Assembly (NCBI GenBank): GCA_002451155.1 | Contig: DKBG01000165.1 | Coordinates: 2,316 to 17,428 of the forward strand | Reading direction: 5' to 3' | Length of the DNA: 15,113 nucleotides | Source: Ignavibacteria bacterium UBA6906 | Lineage (GTDB): Bacteria > Bacteroidota > Ignavibacteria > UBA10030 > UBA6906 | Part shown: positions 14,403 through 15,113 of the stretch, piece after piece | Position numbering within the stretch: the first letter of the stretch is position 1 | Layout of the letters: the number at the start of each line of letters is the position of its first letter | The notes under the pieces: model-generated | Seen by the model: the letters and a program-made list of their open reading frames with translations, nothing else | Told to the model about the DNA's origin: nothing | The model's database searches: none | Program-made: the position numbers and the translations under genes

Positions 14403-14678
14403 ATGAGAGCCGGAGGCGGAAAATTCCGTGGCGCCGATTTCGCGCCGTACCTGACGCTCGGGCTTCAGCTGGCGATTTCCGTTCTCGTCTTTTTCTTCAT
14501 CGGGCGGTGGCTTGATGGCGTACTGGGGATGTCCCCCTGGCTGATGATAACAGGGCTCGTTCTTGGCACCGTCGGAGGATTCATCCAGTTTTTTCGCGCC
14601 GCAATCAGGCTCGGGAAGAAAGAAGATGACCGGTCATCGGACAGACGTAATGCGGGTGGGCGGCACGATGAGCGCTAG
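14403..14678 (+). CDS. AtpZ/AtpI-family small membrane protein
   Basis: This is a 91-residue protein with two membrane segments (about 15-38 and 46-68) and a charged tail. GRWLDGVLGMSP between the segments, then ITGLVLGTVGGFIQFFRA, is the recognisable signature of the AtpZ/AtpI family (putative F0F1 ATPase subunit). Members sit at the head of atp operons and are linked to Mg2+/Ca2+ transport or to assembly of the c-ring. ATG 14403 is chosen because it precedes the conserved hydrophobic part; the open frame upstream is antisense-like filler inside bactofilin. It starts 10 bp after the bactofilin stop, with only a weak ribosome binding site, suggesting coupling. Its 3' end overlaps the next gene. 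Confidence 0.8.
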   Translation: MRAGGGKFRGADFAPYLTLGLQLAISVLVFFFIGRWLDGVLGMSPWLMITGLVLGTVGGFIQFFRAAIRLGKKEDDRSSDRRNAGGRHDER

Positions 14679-15057
14679 ATGGAAGTTCCTTCGAAGGGCC
14701 GGGTATGTAATCGCTGCCGCGGCTCTGATTGTGGCCTTTCCTCTGACGGCTCTGGCGGACCCCGCAGTGCGCTGTGCCGTGGCAGCGGGTGCGGCGTTGA
14801 GCACGCTGAATGTGCTTGCGGGTTTCCTGAGCATTGAATTTGCCTTCGACAGGTCGTACAGCACCTTTCTGAAGGTGGTGCTGGGGGGAATGGGGATACG
14901 GATGGCTGTTATGCTGGGCCTTGTCCTGTTGCTGTTGCTGGAGGCGGGATTGCACCCGGCGGCGTTTATCGGATCTCTGTTCGGATTCTATATCGTCTAT
15001 CTTGTCCTGGAGATTAGCTATCTCCAGCAAAGAGTTTCTGCGAAAAACCAGGAATAA
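14668..15057 (+). CDS. AtpI-like (ATP synthase I) four-helix membrane protein
   Basis: This 129-residue protein has four predicted membrane segments (about 10-30, 35-58, 68-93, 97-118), a length and topology that fit ATP synthase subunit I (AtpI), thought to help c-ring assembly. Sequence identity is weak by eye, so the call rests on topology and position between the AtpZ-like gene and a probable subunit a gene. The start is uncertain. ATG 14668 overlaps the upstream stop by 11 bp. ATG 14626, preceded by a purine-rich GAAGAAAGAAG, and ATG 14650 are in the same frame and would add 14 or 6 residues of hydrophilic sequence. GlyGlyMetGlyIleArgMet in helix 3 is the most conserved-looking part. No Shine-Dalgarno site clearly favours any of the three starts. 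Confidence 0.6.
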   Translation: MSARWKFLRRAGYVIAAAALIVAFPLTALADPAVRCAVAAGAALSTLNVLAGFLSIEFAFDRSYSTFLKVVLGGMGIRMAVMLGLVLLLLLEAGLHPAAFIGSLFGFYIVYLVLEISYLQQRVSAKNQE

Positions 15058-15063
15058 GAGCAG

Positions 15064-15113
15064 GTGGATACACTGACCATACAGGCGGGAGCGGATTCGG
15101 CGCGGGTCATCCA
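15064..15113 (+). CDS. atpB: Probable start of F0F1 ATP synthase subunit a, 3'-truncated by window edge
   Basis: A GTG at 15064 opens a frame that stays open to the end of the window (16 codons and two bases), beginning MDTLTIQAGADSARVI. Subunit a proteins of related bacteria often have a short soluble N-terminus ending in an I-x-H-H motif before the first helix, and the last visible residues could lead into that. AGGA (15050-15053), 10 nt upstream and overlapping the end of the AtpI-like gene, could serve as its ribosome binding site. Position after atpZ/atpI-like genes is the main support. So few residues are visible that the assignment stays tentative. Confidence 0.4.
   Translation, partial: MDTLTIQAGADSARVI

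Noticed and set aside
1..15113. CRISPR array, tRNA, rRNA, insertion sequence or phage/defence genes
   Set aside because: No repeated spacer units, cloverleaf-like segments, transposase or integrase motifs were seen on reading; all long stretches are accounted for by housekeeping or envelope genes.

Overview
The window looks like an ordinary, densely packed chromosomal segment from a Gram-negative bacterium. An LPS-type heptosyltransferase, an outer-membrane barrel of the DUF5916 family, and an M23 peptidase/bactofilin pair all imply an outer membrane and a shaped murein layer. DUF5916 proteins, the DUF4921-like enzyme and promoters of the form TTG-N17/18-TAnnTT fit the Bacteroidota/Chlorobiota (FCB) side of the tree best, with moderate confidence. 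Base composition is clearly GC-rich (judged by eye, not counted). I see no insertion sequence, prophage gene, CRISPR array, tRNA or rRNA, and no gap between genes longer than about 110 bases.

Layout. (1) 1-768: 3' part of a family 9 glycosyltransferase (heptosyltransferase type). (2) 859-4934: a same-strand carbohydrate block of enolase, an alpha-D-phosphohexomutase and a DUF4921/GalT-like HIT-fold protein, spaced 31 and 34 bp apart, behind a recognisable promoter. (3) 5043-8416: an ABC-F ATPase whose stop codon overlaps the start of an RlmD/RumA-type 23S rRNA m5U methyltransferase (ATGA); both act on the ribosome. (4) 8469-10916: a DUF5916 outer-membrane protein, convergent with and overlapping by 19 bp a membrane-anchored alpha/beta hydrolase on the minus strand (10898-11824). 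(5) 11861-13000: a GT4 glycosyltransferase, divergent from the hydrolase across 36 bp. (6) 13083-15113: M23 peptidase, bactofilin, AtpZ-like and AtpI-like small membrane proteins, and what is probably the first 16 codons of ATP synthase subunit a, all downstream of a near-consensus promoter.

How the genes fit together. Enolase and the hexomutase are central sugar metabolism. The adjacent GalT-like protein may act on a sugar-1-phosphate made by the mutase, which would supply nucleotide sugars to the glycosyltransferases at both ends. The M23-bactofilin pair is a known cell-shape module, and here it leads into the start of an F-type ATP synthase operon.

The most interesting items are the uncharacterised GalT-like enzyme next to the mutase, a consistent set of four promoters (two with a -35 element overlapping the upstream stop codon), two genes whose -10 element lies so close to the start codon that the mRNA may be leaderless, and the physical link between murein-shape and ATP synthase genes. 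I found no clear sign of a wholly new multi-gene system.
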